Positions 18,172 through 26,473 of a stretch of DNA of 55,808 bases are shown piece after piece (position 1 is the stretch's first letter; every line of letters starts with the position of its first letter). The DNA is from Tepidimonas charontis (GTDB lineage Bacteria; Pseudomonadota; Gammaproteobacteria; Burkholderiales; Burkholderiaceae_C). Under the pieces are notes generated by a model. The model saw only the letters and a program-made list of their open reading frames with translations, was not told where the DNA came from and ran no database searches. The DNA lies in assembly GCF_007556685.1 (NCBI RefSeq), contig NZ_VJON01000014.1:1-55808 (forward strand), given 5' to 3'. Both the position numbers and the translations under genes were made by a program.

Positions 18172-18507
18172 ATGAAAGTCAACAACTCGCCTGAATCCAA
18201 GTTTGGCCTGACGACTCCGGTGACCAAGCGTACCGCGGAGGGGGCGAGTGCGGCCGTTGCTGACACCGCCCGTGCGGCCCAGACCGACGGCGCCCGTGTG
18301 CGGCTGTCACCCGTCACACAAACCATGACCAACGGTGTGGCACGAGCGGCCACCGACAGTTTCGACGCCGCCAAGGTAGAAGCGGTACGCACCGCGATCC
18401 AAAACGGCAGCTTCTCGATCAATGCCGAGGCGATTGCCGACAAGATGCTCAGCCAAGCGCGGGAACTGCTCGGGGTCGCCGCGGGCGGGGCCCGGCGCCC
18501 GGGGTGA
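18172..18507 (+). CDS. flgM: Anti-sigma-28 factor FlgM
   Basis: A 111-residue inhibitor of FliA that is exported through the finished hook. The N-terminal half is disordered-looking and Ala/Thr-rich. The C-terminal half has VRLSPVTQTM and the helix stretch FDAAKVEAVRTAIQNGSFSI followed by NAEAIADKMLSQARELL, the sigma-binding FlgM motif. The ATG at 18172 lies 40 bp after a near-perfect sigma-28 promoter. Its target FliA is encoded about 0.5 kb away on the other strand. flgN follows after 12 bp. Confidence 0.95.
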   Translation: MKVNNSPESKFGLTTPVTKRTAEGASAAVADTARAAQTDGARVRLSPVTQTMTNGVARAATDSFDAAKVEAVRTAIQNGSFSINAEAIADKMLSQARELLGVAAGGARRPG

Positions 18508-18519
18508 TACTGAGTCACG

Positions 18520-18888
18520 ATGACCGCAACGGCCGACGTGTCTGCTCTGATGAAGCGCTTGCGTGCGCAGCTCGATGACGCGCTGGCCTTGGCCGCCCAA
18601 CATGCGGGCGGCGCAGCCGATGCACAGGCTTGGGTCGATGCCTGCGCGGCCTTGGCACGGACCGCATCTGAATTGCGCCCGTGGCTGACGCAGGCGGGCA
18701 ACATTCGGCACGACGATACCACCGCGCGCTTGCTGTCCGACATCGGCACACGCATGCAGACCTTGCTGGAGCTGCACACCCGGCTGGAGGCGGCCAACCG
18801 CCAGGCGCTGTCGCAGCTGCTGCCGCAAGATACCCTGCAGGCCTACGCCCGTCTGGGGCGCTCGGCACGCAGCGGTGCGTATCGGTGA
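18520..18888 (+). CDS. flgN: FlgN-family flagellar export chaperone
   Basis: A 122-residue, all-helical cytoplasmic protein, by family the export chaperone for the hook-associated proteins FlgK and FlgL. It shows long amphipathic helices (ALMKRLRAQLDDALALAAQH near the start and LLELHTRLEAANRQALSQLL near the C-terminus). FlgN sequences diverge widely, so the call rests on size, helical pattern and its place right after flgM. A strong stem-loop (18873-18897) overlaps its stop codon. Co-transcription with flgM from the sigma-28 promoter is likely. Confidence 0.85.
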   Translation: MTATADVSALMKRLRAQLDDALALAAQHAGGAADAQAWVDACAALARTASELRPWLTQAGNIRHDDTTARLLSDIGTRMQTLLELHTRLEAANRQALSQLLPQDTLQAYARLGRSARSGAYR

Positions 18889-18897
18889 TACGCACCG
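18873..18897 (+). other. Strong stem-loop over the flgN stop codon
   Basis: CGGTGCGTATC (18873-18883) pairs perfectly with GATACGCACCG (18887-18897) around a 3-nt loop, and the flgN TGA (18886-18888) lies in the hairpin. No T run follows, so it is not a classical terminator. It may act as an mRNA 3'-end stabiliser, or end transcription with Rho, between the converging flgMN and fliA transcripts. Confidence 0.6.
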
Positions 18898-19020
18898 GCG
18901 CAGCGCGCTCGCCTCGCGTGTGCGGTGGCGCGTCACCGGGGTGGAGACGGCGCCCCCCCACCGTGCGATGGCATCGAGCCGGACGACGCCAGAACCAGCC
19001 GACCCGCAGGGCCGATCCGG

Positions 19021-19740
19021 TCAATGCGCGCGCAGCTTGGCACGCAGGCGCGCCACCGCTTGGGAGTGCAGCTGACTGACCCGCGACTCGGTAACGCCAA
19101 GCACGGCCGCGATCTCTTTGAGATTCATGTCGTGCTCGTAGTACATGCTCATCACGTACTGCTCACGCTCGGGCAGCTTGGCTATCGCCTCCACCAGCGC
19201 CGCGCGCATGCGCTGATCGGCCAGGATGCGCTCCGGGTCACTGGCGTCGTCACTGGGTAGATAGCGCTCCAAGAATGCATCGTCGTCCTCGCCACGCCCG
19301 CCCAAGTCCTCCAGATAGACCAGCTGCGTGCCGCGCATGCGCGACAGCAGCTCCTGGTAGTCGGCCAGCGTCAGCCCCAGCTCCTGGGCGATTTCGGACT
19401 CGCGCGGCGGGCGCTGCAAGCGCTGTTCCAGGCGTTGGATGGCGCCTTCAATGTCTTTTTGCAGCTTGCGCTCGCCGCGGCTCATCCAGTCGGCCCCACG
19501 CAGCTCATCGAGCATGGCACCGCGGATACGCTGGCTGGCAAAGGTCTCGAACTGCACCCCCATCGAGGGCTCGTAGCGCGACAGCGCCTCGTTGAGGCCG
19601 ATCATGCCCACCTGAATCAAGTCATCCAGCTCGACGCTGGCGGGCAGGCGCGCAATCATCAGATGCGCCAACCGGTGCACCAATGGTGCGTATTGGCGCA
19701 GCAAAGCCTCTCGATCGAGCGTGCCCTTGGGCGTGTACAT
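19021..19740 (-). CDS. fliA: Flagellar sigma factor FliA (sigma-28)
   Basis: A 239-residue RNA polymerase sigma factor for late flagellar and chemotaxis promoters. Region 2 is seen in LPASVELDDLIQVGMIGLNE and FETFASQRIRGAMLDELRGA. Region 4, the -35 reader, is seen in LPEREQYVMSMYYEHDMNLK with EIAAVLGVTESRVSQLHSQA. Length matches E. coli FliA when started at MYTPKG (19740). A longer start at ATG 19791 would overlap the upstream stop as TGATG and add 17 residues; translational coupling makes it a real alternative. It is the last gene of the motA-fliA run and is inhibited by FlgM, encoded nearby. Confidence 0.93.
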   Translation of the reverse strand: MYTPKGTLDREALLRQYAPLVHRLAHLMIARLPASVELDDLIQVGMIGLNEALSRYEPSMGVQFETFASQRIRGAMLDELRGADWMSRGERKLQKDIEGAIQRLEQRLQRPPRESEIAQELGLTLADYQELLSRMRGTQLVYLEDLGGRGEDDDAFLERYLPSDDASDPERILADQRMRAALVEAIAKLPEREQYVMSMYYEHDMNLKEIAAVLGVTESRVSQLHSQAVARLRAKLRAH

Positions 19741-19790
19741 GGCAAATTCCAGCGGGCGCGACGACCGCGCCACCGCGGCAGCTGTGGTCA

Positions 19791-20399
19791 TCAGCATGAT
19801 GGCGCCGCTGCCTCCTCGTCGCCAGTCAGGTCCAGCGTCCACGCAGCATCCAACAACCGTGCCAACACCGCCTCGGTAGGGGTCGCACCAACTGCATCAT
19901 CATACCCCAGCGTCCAGATGGCAGGCGCCCACTGCAGATGTCGCTGGCAGGTGCGCGCCAAGGCGGCGCAGGCCGCCGCCAGCGCCGGGTCGGGGCCCTC
20001 AACATGGGAAGCGGGCGCAGACAAAGCCACCGCGATGGGCGCAAAGCCGGCCCGGCGCAAGTGCTTGAGGCTGCGGTAGCCATCGACGAGAGCGGCCGGT
20101 TCGGCACGCAGCGCCACCAGCGGATGTCCTCCCGCCGCTGGCCACCACGCGGCCACCGCCGCCGCCGGCGCGTGCCACAACCAGACATCGGCCAGCTCGG
20201 CATCTTCGCCCCACCGCTCGGGCGCACCCTCAATCACCCGGCTGTCCAGCCCCCAGTCGGCGTATCCGCGCCGCAGCCACCACAGCAGTTCGAGCGCGGC
20301 ATCGGTGCGCTCGCTGGCCACCACCGCCAACACGCGCAGCGGCGCGCGCCAATGCCATGCACACAGGCCAGCCGCTTGGTCGCGAATCGGCTCAAGCAT
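19791..20399 (-). CDS. FlhG-like protein lacking the P-loop (degenerate MinD/ParA family)
   Basis: A 202-residue protein between flhF and fliA, the place where flhG (fleN) normally sits. The start MLEPIRDQAAGLCAWHW and the strand LRVLAVVASE (21-30) align in style with FlhG, but no KGGVGKT Walker A motif follows; the sequence reads ERTDAALELL instead. EPAALVDGYRSLKHL (100-114) resembles the FlhG/MinD segment after the switch region (EPTxxTDAYxxIKxL). If this is right, it is an ATPase-dead FlhG relative that may still bind FlhF or a regulator. The ATG at 20399 overlaps the flhF stop by 8 bp, which supports a real, coupled gene. Homology is inferred from position and one motif only. Confidence 0.6.
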   Translation of the reverse strand: MLEPIRDQAAGLCAWHWRAPLRVLAVVASERTDAALELLWWLRRGYADWGLDSRVIEGAPERWGEDAELADVWLWHAPAAAVAAWWPAAGGHPLVALRAEPAALVDGYRSLKHLRRAGFAPIAVALSAPASHVEGPDPALAAACAALARTCQRHLQWAPAIWTLGYDDAVGATPTEAVLARLLDAAWTLDLTGDEEAAAPSC

Positions 20400-21963
20400 G
20401 GGCGCCCTCCGGCTGCCACCCCGACGCCATCGGGTCGGCAAAGAAGAAGGGCAATTCGGCGCTGCTGGGCTCGAACGCGGACTTGCCGCGTCCGCCGCCC
20501 ATCGACAGGCGCACCAGGGTCGCGGCATCCGGGCGTTGCCAGTCCTCGGGTACGCGCTGCCCAGTGCTGAGCCCGCGCACCACCACCTGGTGACGGATCA
20601 GCGTGTCCACTGCCGGCCCCAGCTTGGCCGCCTCGTCCACCTTGGACAAGATCACGCCGTGCAGCGGCGTGCCGCGGTACGCAGCAAAGACATCGTCGAG
20701 TGTGTCGCCGTGGCTGCCGGCGTTGACCACCAACAATTTTTTGATCGGCGCAGCATCCAGCAACGCCATCATTTCCTGGATGCGCGGGTCTTTCTGTCCG
20801 AGACCAGCGGTGTCGATGATCACCATGCGCTTGTTGGCCAGCAGCTCCAGCAAATCCTGCAGCGCGGCGCGGTCGTGCGCCAGGTGCGCCACCACCCCCA
20901 ACATGCGGCCATAGGCGCGCAGCTGCTCATAACCGGCCACGCGGTAGGTGTCGAGCGTGATCAGGCCCACACTGTTGGCGCCATAGGTCTTGACACACTG
21001 CGCCGCCAGCTTGGCCGCAGTGGTGGTTTTGCCCACGCCGGTGGAGCCGATCAGCGCAAAGACGCCACCCTCGTCGCACAACAGGCCGGGCTCGCGCGCC
21101 ACGCGCAGGTTGCGCGTGAGCACCTCCAGCGTCCAACGCCACGCCTCGGCAGCGCCTAGATGCGCCGGCAGCCGCTCCAACACCGCGCGTGCCACCGTGG
21201 GCGAGTAGCCCGCTCGCACGAATTTGTGCATCAGCTGCGACTGGATGGGGTTCAGCCGCGACTGTCCCAGCCAAGCCAGGGTCTGGAAGCGCTCCTCCAT
21301 CAGCGCCTTGAGCGCGTCGAGCTGTTGGGCCAAGGCCGCAGCCTGTGCCTCGGCCGTGCCCGACGGCGCGCTGCCGGGCGCCGGGGCGGCCGGGCGCGCC
21401 GTGGCGCGCGTCGTCCCTGCAGCGGTCTGCGTGCCCACAGCGGGAGCCGGTCGCACGGCCGCACGCGCAGCACTGCGCGCTGCGGCTTCGGCCGCAAACG
21501 GCAAGGCCATCGCGTCGGCGCCATCGGGACGCGCCGCCACGTCACGGGGCGCCGCTGGCGCCGCAGCGCTCATACCCGCCTGCATGGCTTCGCGGCGCTT
21601 GCGCAACATGCGCTCGCGCACGTATTCCTGAAACGACAGCGTGCTCATCGCCAGCGTCTCGGTGTCTTGCGCCACGCTGCTGTCGGGCGACACTGGCGGC
21701 AACTGGGCGGCGGCGCGTTGCTGCAGCCCACGCGCAGCCCGCTCGCTGCGGCCCGAGGGAGGCGTTGGCAACGCGCTGCGCACCGCTGCACTCGGCGCCG
21801 CCGGGGTGGCGAGCGCGGCCAGCTGCTCTTCGGAGGTAGCCACCACTTCGAACCCCTGCTCGGTGGAGCGAGACGAGAGAATGACGGCCTGCTCGCCAAA
21901 GGCGGCGCGCGCCAGCGCCATGGCCTCACGCGAGTTCGGGGCGACGAAACGTTGCGCGTTCAT
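20392..21963 (-). CDS. flhF: Flagellar SRP-like GTPase FlhF
   Basis: A 523-residue SRP-type GTPase that sets the place and number of polar flagella. The N-terminal B domain starts MNAQRFVAPNSREAMALARA. A long Ala/Pro-rich, low-complexity linker spans about 55-210. An N domain and the G domain follow, with Walker A GSTGVGKT (306-313), DTAG (384-387) and SKVD (440-443). It overlaps flhA by 4 bp (ATGA type) and the downstream FlhG-like gene by 8 bp. The presence of FlhF suggests polar flagellation. The final residues after about 490 are a weakly conserved tail. Confidence 0.95.
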   Translation of the reverse strand: MNAQRFVAPNSREAMALARAAFGEQAVILSSRSTEQGFEVVATSEEQLAALATPAAPSAAVRSALPTPPSGRSERAARGLQQRAAAQLPPVSPDSSVAQDTETLAMSTLSFQEYVRERMLRKRREAMQAGMSAAAPAAPRDVAARPDGADAMALPFAAEAAARSAARAAVRPAPAVGTQTAAGTTRATARPAAPAPGSAPSGTAEAQAAALAQQLDALKALMEERFQTLAWLGQSRLNPIQSQLMHKFVRAGYSPTVARAVLERLPAHLGAAEAWRWTLEVLTRNLRVAREPGLLCDEGGVFALIGSTGVGKTTTAAKLAAQCVKTYGANSVGLITLDTYRVAGYEQLRAYGRMLGVVAHLAHDRAALQDLLELLANKRMVIIDTAGLGQKDPRIQEMMALLDAAPIKKLLVVNAGSHGDTLDDVFAAYRGTPLHGVILSKVDEAAKLGPAVDTLIRHQVVVRGLSTGQRVPEDWQRPDAATLVRLSMGGGRGKSAFEPSSAELPFFFADPMASGWQPEGAHA

Positions 21964-24050
21964 GCGGGCTCTCCAATGATCGGGCCGATGCGGATGGTGT
22001 GGGTGTCAGGAATCTCGCTGTGCGCCAGCACCTGCAGGCGCGGCGCGGCGCGTCTGAGCAGACGCGCCACCGCTTGACGGATGGCGTCGGGCACCAGCAG
22101 CACGGCCGGCACGCCACTTTCCTCCTGACGGGAGGCCACCTGCGCCGCCGACTGTGTGAGCATGTCGGCGATGCCGGGGTCCAGCGCACCACCCCCCTGG
22201 CCGCTCAGGGCCTGGGTCAACAGTCGCTCCAGCCCCGGCTCGATGGCGATGACTTCCAGCTCCTGCACCGGGCCGTAGATTTGCTGCACGATGGCCGGCG
22301 CCAAGGCTTGGCGTACCCGGCGCGCCAACTCCACCGGATCGGTGGTCTGCGGCGCATGCTCGGCCAGCGTCTCGACGATGGTGCGGATGTCACGGATGTG
22401 CACGCCTTCCTCCAGCAGCAGTTGCAGCACTTTCTGGAACACGCCAATGGACACCGGGCTGGGGATCACCTCGTCGATCAGCTTGGGCGCGATCTTGCGG
22501 ACGTGCTCGACGAGCTCCTGGACCTCGGTACGGCTGAGCAACCGTGCGGCGTGGACCTGCATCAAGTGTGACAAATGGGTGGCCAGCACGGTCTCGGCAT
22601 CAACCACGGTATAGCCTGCCATTTGCGCGTTTTCACGCTGGTGCTCGGCGATCCAGGTGGCAGGCAGCCCAAACGCGGGGTCACGGGTGGCCTGGCCAAT
22701 CAGCGGTGTGCGCAAGTGCCCCGGGTTGATGGCCAGGAACTGGCCTGGGATCACCTCGCCCTCGCCGACGACGACGCCGCGCAGCGTGATGCGGTAGCTG
22801 GTCGGCTTGAGCTCCAGGTTGTCGCGCACATGCACGGGGGGCGGCAAAAAGCCCACCTCCTGTGCGAACTTCTTGCGCACGCCCTTGATGCGGGTGAGCA
22901 AGTCGCCACGGCGCGTGCGATCGACCAGGGCAATCAGCCGATAGCCCAACTCCAGGCCGAGCAGGTCCACCGGCTGCAGGTCATCCCAGCTCGCTTCGGT
23001 CTCGGCGGGCGCCTGCGCCGCTTGCTGCGCCGCCAGCTCCTGCGGCGAGGGCTTGGCGCGCTCACGCGCCAGCCAGTAGGCGATCGAGCCAATCAACACG
23101 GCAAAGGTCAGGAACACCAGGTTGGGCATGCCGGGAATCAGACCCAACAGGGTCAGCACGCCAGCCGTCACCCCCAGCACCTTCGGCGAGTCGAACACCT
23201 GAGCCACGATTTGCTGGCCCAGATCCTCCTCCTTGCCCACACGCGACACCACCATCGCGGCCGCCACCGAAATCAACAGCCCCGGCACCTGCGCCACCAG
23301 CGCATCGCCCACCGACAGCGTGATGTAACTGTGCGCCGCCTGCTCCAGGGTCAAATCGTGCTGCAGCAGCCCGATGGCGAAGCCGCCGATGATGTTGATC
23401 AGCAAAATCAAGATGCCAGCGATGGCGTCCCCGCGCACGAACTTGGAAGCACCGTCCATATTGCCGAAGAAGTCGGCTTCCTCGGCCACCTCGGCGCGGC
23501 GGCGCTTGGCCTCAGCCTGATCGATCAGACCGGCATTGAGGTCGGCGTCGATGGCCATTTGCTTGCCGGGCATGGCATCCAGCGTGAAGCGTGCCCCCAC
23601 CTCGGCGATACGCTCGGCGCCTTTGGTGATGACGACGAAGTTGATCACCACCAGGATCAGGAACACGATCAGGCCGACGGCGAAATTGCCGCCGATGAGG
23701 AAGGTGCCGAAGGCCTCGATCACGGCACCCGCTGCACCGGGGCCCGTGTGCCCTTCCATCAATACCACGCGGGTGGAGGCGACGTTGAGTGACAAGCGCA
23801 GCAAGGTCGTCAACAACAGCACGGTGGGAAAAACCGCGAAGTCCAGCGCGCGCCGCATGTAGGCGGCCACCATCATCACCGTCAACGCAATGGCAATGTT
23901 GAGGGTGAAGAAGGTGTCGAGCAACCACGGTGGCAGCGGCAGCACCAACATCGCCAACACCAGCATCACCAGCGCTGGCGCGGCCAGCGCCTGGCCGTGA
24001 CCGCGCAGCAGGCTCAAGCGCTGTTGAAAGGATTGCAAGACGGCGTTCAT
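21960..24050 (-). CDS. flhA: Flagellar export gate protein FlhA
   Basis: A 696-residue inner-membrane export-gate protein of the flagellar type III system. The N-terminal half has about eight membrane helices, beginning ALVMLVLAMLVLPLPPWLLD, and the conserved FHIPEP-type cytoplasmic loop (GAERIAEVGARFTLDAMPGK). The C-terminal half (about 360-696) is the cytoplasmic domain that docks chaperone-substrate complexes. It lies 21 bp after flhB and overlaps flhF by 4 bp. Length matches E. coli FlhA (692). Confidence 0.97.
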   Translation of the reverse strand: MNAVLQSFQQRLSLLRGHGQALAAPALVMLVLAMLVLPLPPWLLDTFFTLNIAIALTVMMVAAYMRRALDFAVFPTVLLLTTLLRLSLNVASTRVVLMEGHTGPGAAGAVIEAFGTFLIGGNFAVGLIVFLILVVINFVVITKGAERIAEVGARFTLDAMPGKQMAIDADLNAGLIDQAEAKRRRAEVAEEADFFGNMDGASKFVRGDAIAGILILLINIIGGFAIGLLQHDLTLEQAAHSYITLSVGDALVAQVPGLLISVAAAMVVSRVGKEEDLGQQIVAQVFDSPKVLGVTAGVLTLLGLIPGMPNLVFLTFAVLIGSIAYWLARERAKPSPQELAAQQAAQAPAETEASWDDLQPVDLLGLELGYRLIALVDRTRRGDLLTRIKGVRKKFAQEVGFLPPPVHVRDNLELKPTSYRITLRGVVVGEGEVIPGQFLAINPGHLRTPLIGQATRDPAFGLPATWIAEHQRENAQMAGYTVVDAETVLATHLSHLMQVHAARLLSRTEVQELVEHVRKIAPKLIDEVIPSPVSIGVFQKVLQLLLEEGVHIRDIRTIVETLAEHAPQTTDPVELARRVRQALAPAIVQQIYGPVQELEVIAIEPGLERLLTQALSGQGGGALDPGIADMLTQSAAQVASRQEESGVPAVLLVPDAIRQAVARLLRRAAPRLQVLAHSEIPDTHTIRIGPIIGEPA

Positions 24051-24071
24051 GGCTGCAGTTCACTCACGACA

Positions 24072-25214
24072 TCACGGGTGCGCGGTGCGCCCATGCAAGG
24101 GGTCGAGCTCGGGCGGCACACTGGGCTGCGGCGGTGTGGGCATCGGCCCCTGCCCGCGCAGCGCAGCGCGCAACCGGTACACATAGGCCAGCACCTGCGC
24201 CACCGCGGTGTACAGCGCCACCGGCACCGGCTCGTCGAGCTCGGTGTGGGCATACAGCGCGCGCGCCAGCATCGGCGCCTGCAACACCGGCACCTGCGCC
24301 TCGCGCGCCGTGTCACGGATGCGCAGCGCCAGCAGATCCGCCCCCTTGGCGATGACGTGTGGCGCGGTCATGGTGCGCTCGTCGTAGCGCAACGCCACCG
24401 CGTAGTGGGTCGGGTTCATCACCACCACGTCCGCCTCGGGTACACGGCGAATGCTCTGACCGTACGCGATCTCGCGCGCGCGCTGGCGGCGCTTGCTCTT
24501 GACCAGGGGGTTGCCCTCGGTTTCCTTGTGCTCGTCCTTGACTTCTTGCAGCGACATGCGCAGCCGGTGCCGGTACAGGTACTGCTGCAGCGGCACGTCC
24601 ACCGCCGCCACCAGCAGCACCACCGCCAGCAGCGACGCCACCCCCAAAAACAACCAGTCGCCGGCCTGAGCAAGGGCGGCGTCCAGCGGGCGTAGCAACA
24701 GGGCGGCAAAGCCATTCATGTGCGAGGCCACATACAGCGCGCCGATGACGGCCAGCAAGGCCGTGATGGCCAACAACTTGAGCACCTCGAACAACTGCTG
24801 GCGCGAAAACAGGCGCTTGAGCCCGCTGAGCAGACCGACCTTGGACCATTCGGGCATCAAGGGCTTGGCGCTGAACGCGTAGGACCCGGCGGCCAGCAGG
24901 GCCAACACCACCGCCGCCGCCACCGCCAGGCCCAAAGGCAGATAGTAGCCCAACGCCAGCCACAGGCCATCGGCCAGACGCTCCAGCATCAGGCGCGGCT
25001 CCTGCACGCTCGGGGCGTCGAAGCGCAGCCCCATGCGCATGACGGCGCGCATGCGCTCATAGGCCAGCGGCAAGGTCACCCACAGCAGGGTCAACCCGAC
25101 GCCCAGCACCGCCAAGTGGGTCAAGTCGCGCGAGCGCGGTACTTGCCCCTCCTCGCGCGCCTTTTGCAGGCGCCGCGGCGTTGCGGGTTGGCTTTTGTCC
25201 TGGGTCGATTCCAT
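24072..25214 (-). CDS. flhB: Flagellar export switch protein FlhB
   Basis: A 380-residue protein of the export apparatus that switches from hook- to filament-type substrates. It starts MESTQDKSQPATPRRLQKAR, has four membrane helices (about 33-205), and carries the autocleavage motif NPTH at 267-270 within VVMNPTHYAVALRY. The C-terminal tail is Pro-rich. It is the first flh gene of the run and is separated from cheZ by 133 bp. That gap holds a FlhDC-like half-site (25268-25282), suggesting its own class II promoter. Confidence 0.97.
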   Translation of the reverse strand: MESTQDKSQPATPRRLQKAREEGQVPRSRDLTHLAVLGVGLTLLWVTLPLAYERMRAVMRMGLRFDAPSVQEPRLMLERLADGLWLALGYYLPLGLAVAAAVVLALLAAGSYAFSAKPLMPEWSKVGLLSGLKRLFSRQQLFEVLKLLAITALLAVIGALYVASHMNGFAALLLRPLDAALAQAGDWLFLGVASLLAVVLLVAAVDVPLQQYLYRHRLRMSLQEVKDEHKETEGNPLVKSKRRQRAREIAYGQSIRRVPEADVVVMNPTHYAVALRYDERTMTAPHVIAKGADLLALRIRDTAREAQVPVLQAPMLARALYAHTELDEPVPVALYTAVAQVLAYVYRLRAALRGQGPMPTPPQPSVPPELDPLHGRTAHP

Positions 25215-25267
25215 GGCGGCTGACGGGTATGCGTCAACCGCATTGTCAGACGCCGCTCGCCGCGTCT

Positions 25268-25282
25268 AAAGGGGAAATAGCG
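25268..25282 (-). promoter_or_regulatory. Candidate FlhDC half-site upstream of flhB
   Basis: On the plus strand the sequence reads AAAGGGGAAATAGCG, matching the FlhDC half-site (AA, Y, G, S, 2 nt, AAATARCG) except at one base. It lies about 54 bp before the flhB start. The expected inverted partner half 10-12 bp away (about 25293-25307) is poor, so this is weaker than the flgA-flgB box. Confidence 0.42.
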
Positions 25283-25347
25283 GGCGATCAACCGCCCAAA
25301 CCGACATGGATCGTTGCCCCGGTGGCGAGCGGCCCGCGCCGTAGCGC

Positions 25348-26019
25348 TCAAAAACCCAGGCTGGCGAGCAAATCGTCCACTTGCTGCTGGCTGGTGACGA
25401 CGTCGTTGCGCCCTTCGGGATTGACTACCGGACCCGAGAGGCTGCGATCGCGCACCGCCGGTGCCTCGGCGGAGGCCGCCGGCGCCGGCGCGGCGACCTC
25501 GACCGCCGGCGTATGTCCGGTGTAGGGCGCGGTTTCCACCAGCAGCTGCACCAACTGCTGCTCCAGCGTGCCCGCCAGCGCCACCACCTTTTTGATCACC
25601 TGGCCCGTGAGGTCGTGGAAATCCTGGGCCATCATGATTTCGGTCAGGTGATGGTCGGTACGCTCAGCCGCCTGCTGGATTTGGCTGGACCACTCCAGCA
25701 ATTCCGGCATGGCCCACTTCAGCCCCGGCACGCCACCGATCGTTTGCACCAATTGGCGGCTGCTGTCGATGACTTTTTGCTGCTCGGCCTTGGCCTCGTC
25801 CACCCGGTTGAGCACCTTCTCGGCGGCTTCGCCGGTCAGGCGGGCAATATACTCCAGGCGACTGCGCGCATCGGGCAGTTCTCCCACGGCGTCTTTGAGC
25901 GCCGGCATGTAGCCGAGCGCCTTCAGCGCCTCGTGCAACTCGCGCGTGATCTCGCCCAGGCGTTGATAGATATCGGCCTTCGGGTCTGCGCCCGGCGTCG
26001 GCGTCGCGTGGTCGGACAT
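25348..26019 (-). CDS. cheZ: CheY-P phosphatase CheZ
   Basis: A 223-residue cytoplasmic phosphatase that removes phosphate from CheY-P. The long four-helix core has the active-site segment AQDFHDLTGQ (131-140); Asp136 and Gln140 correspond to the catalytic Asp143 and Gln147 of E. coli. The C-terminal peptide VDDLLASLGF is the CheY-binding tail, joined by an Ala/Pro-rich linker (about 170-205). It follows cheY after 39 bp on the same strand. Confidence 0.97.
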   Translation of the reverse strand: MSDHATPTPGADPKADIYQRLGEITRELHEALKALGYMPALKDAVGELPDARSRLEYIARLTGEAAEKVLNRVDEAKAEQQKVIDSSRQLVQTIGGVPGLKWAMPELLEWSSQIQQAAERTDHHLTEIMMAQDFHDLTGQVIKKVVALAGTLEQQLVQLLVETAPYTGHTPAVEVAAPAPAASAEAPAVRDRSLSGPVVNPEGRNDVVTSQQQVDDLLASLGF

Positions 26020-26058
26020 GGACTCCCCCTCGGTCGTGCTCGTGTGGACGGACGCCGC

Positions 26059-26445
26059 TCAGGCCCAGCCCATCTTGCGGAAGATATTGGTCAACTTCTC
26101 TTCCAGCGTCGCCTTGGTGAACGGCTTGACGATATAGCCGGCGGCGCCACCCTGGGCGGCGGCGATGATGTCTTCCTTGCGCGCCTCGGCAGTGACCATC
26201 AGCACCGGAATGTGCTTGAGCTTTTCATCCGACTTGATCTGTGTCAGCAGCTCAAAGCCGTTCATATTGGGCATGTTGATGTCGGTGATGACCATGTCGA
26301 ACCGGCCGTTGCGCAGCTTGTGCAGGGCGGCGGCGCCGTCCTCCGCCTCGTCGGCGTCGGCATGCCCGAGTTCCTTGAGCAGATTGCGAACGATGCGGCG
26401 CATCGTGGAGAAATCGTCAACGATCAAAAATCGAATATCGGCCAT
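26059..26445 (-). CDS. cheY: Chemotaxis response regulator CheY
   Basis: A 128-residue single-domain receiver that, when phosphorylated, binds the flagellar switch. All active-site residues are seen: Asp10 and Asp11 in [12 protein letters not shown], phospho-acceptor Asp55 in [12 protein letters not shown], Thr85 in MVTAEA and Lys107 in VKPF; Tyr104 matches Tyr106 of E. coli. The ATG at 26445 gives the standard start [11 protein letters not shown]; the frame open upstream of it is rejected. It lies between motB (28 bp away) and cheZ. The histidine kinase CheA is not in the window. Confidence 0.97.
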   Translation of the reverse strand: MADIRFLIVDDFSTMRRIVRNLLKELGHADADEAEDGAAALHKLRNGRFDMVITDINMPNMNGFELLTQIKSDEKLKHIPVLMVTAEARKEDIIAAAQGGAAGYIVKPFTKATLEEKLTNIFRKMGWA

Positions 26446-26473
26446 GGAGTGCTCCAAGCGCAAGGCCTGTAGT

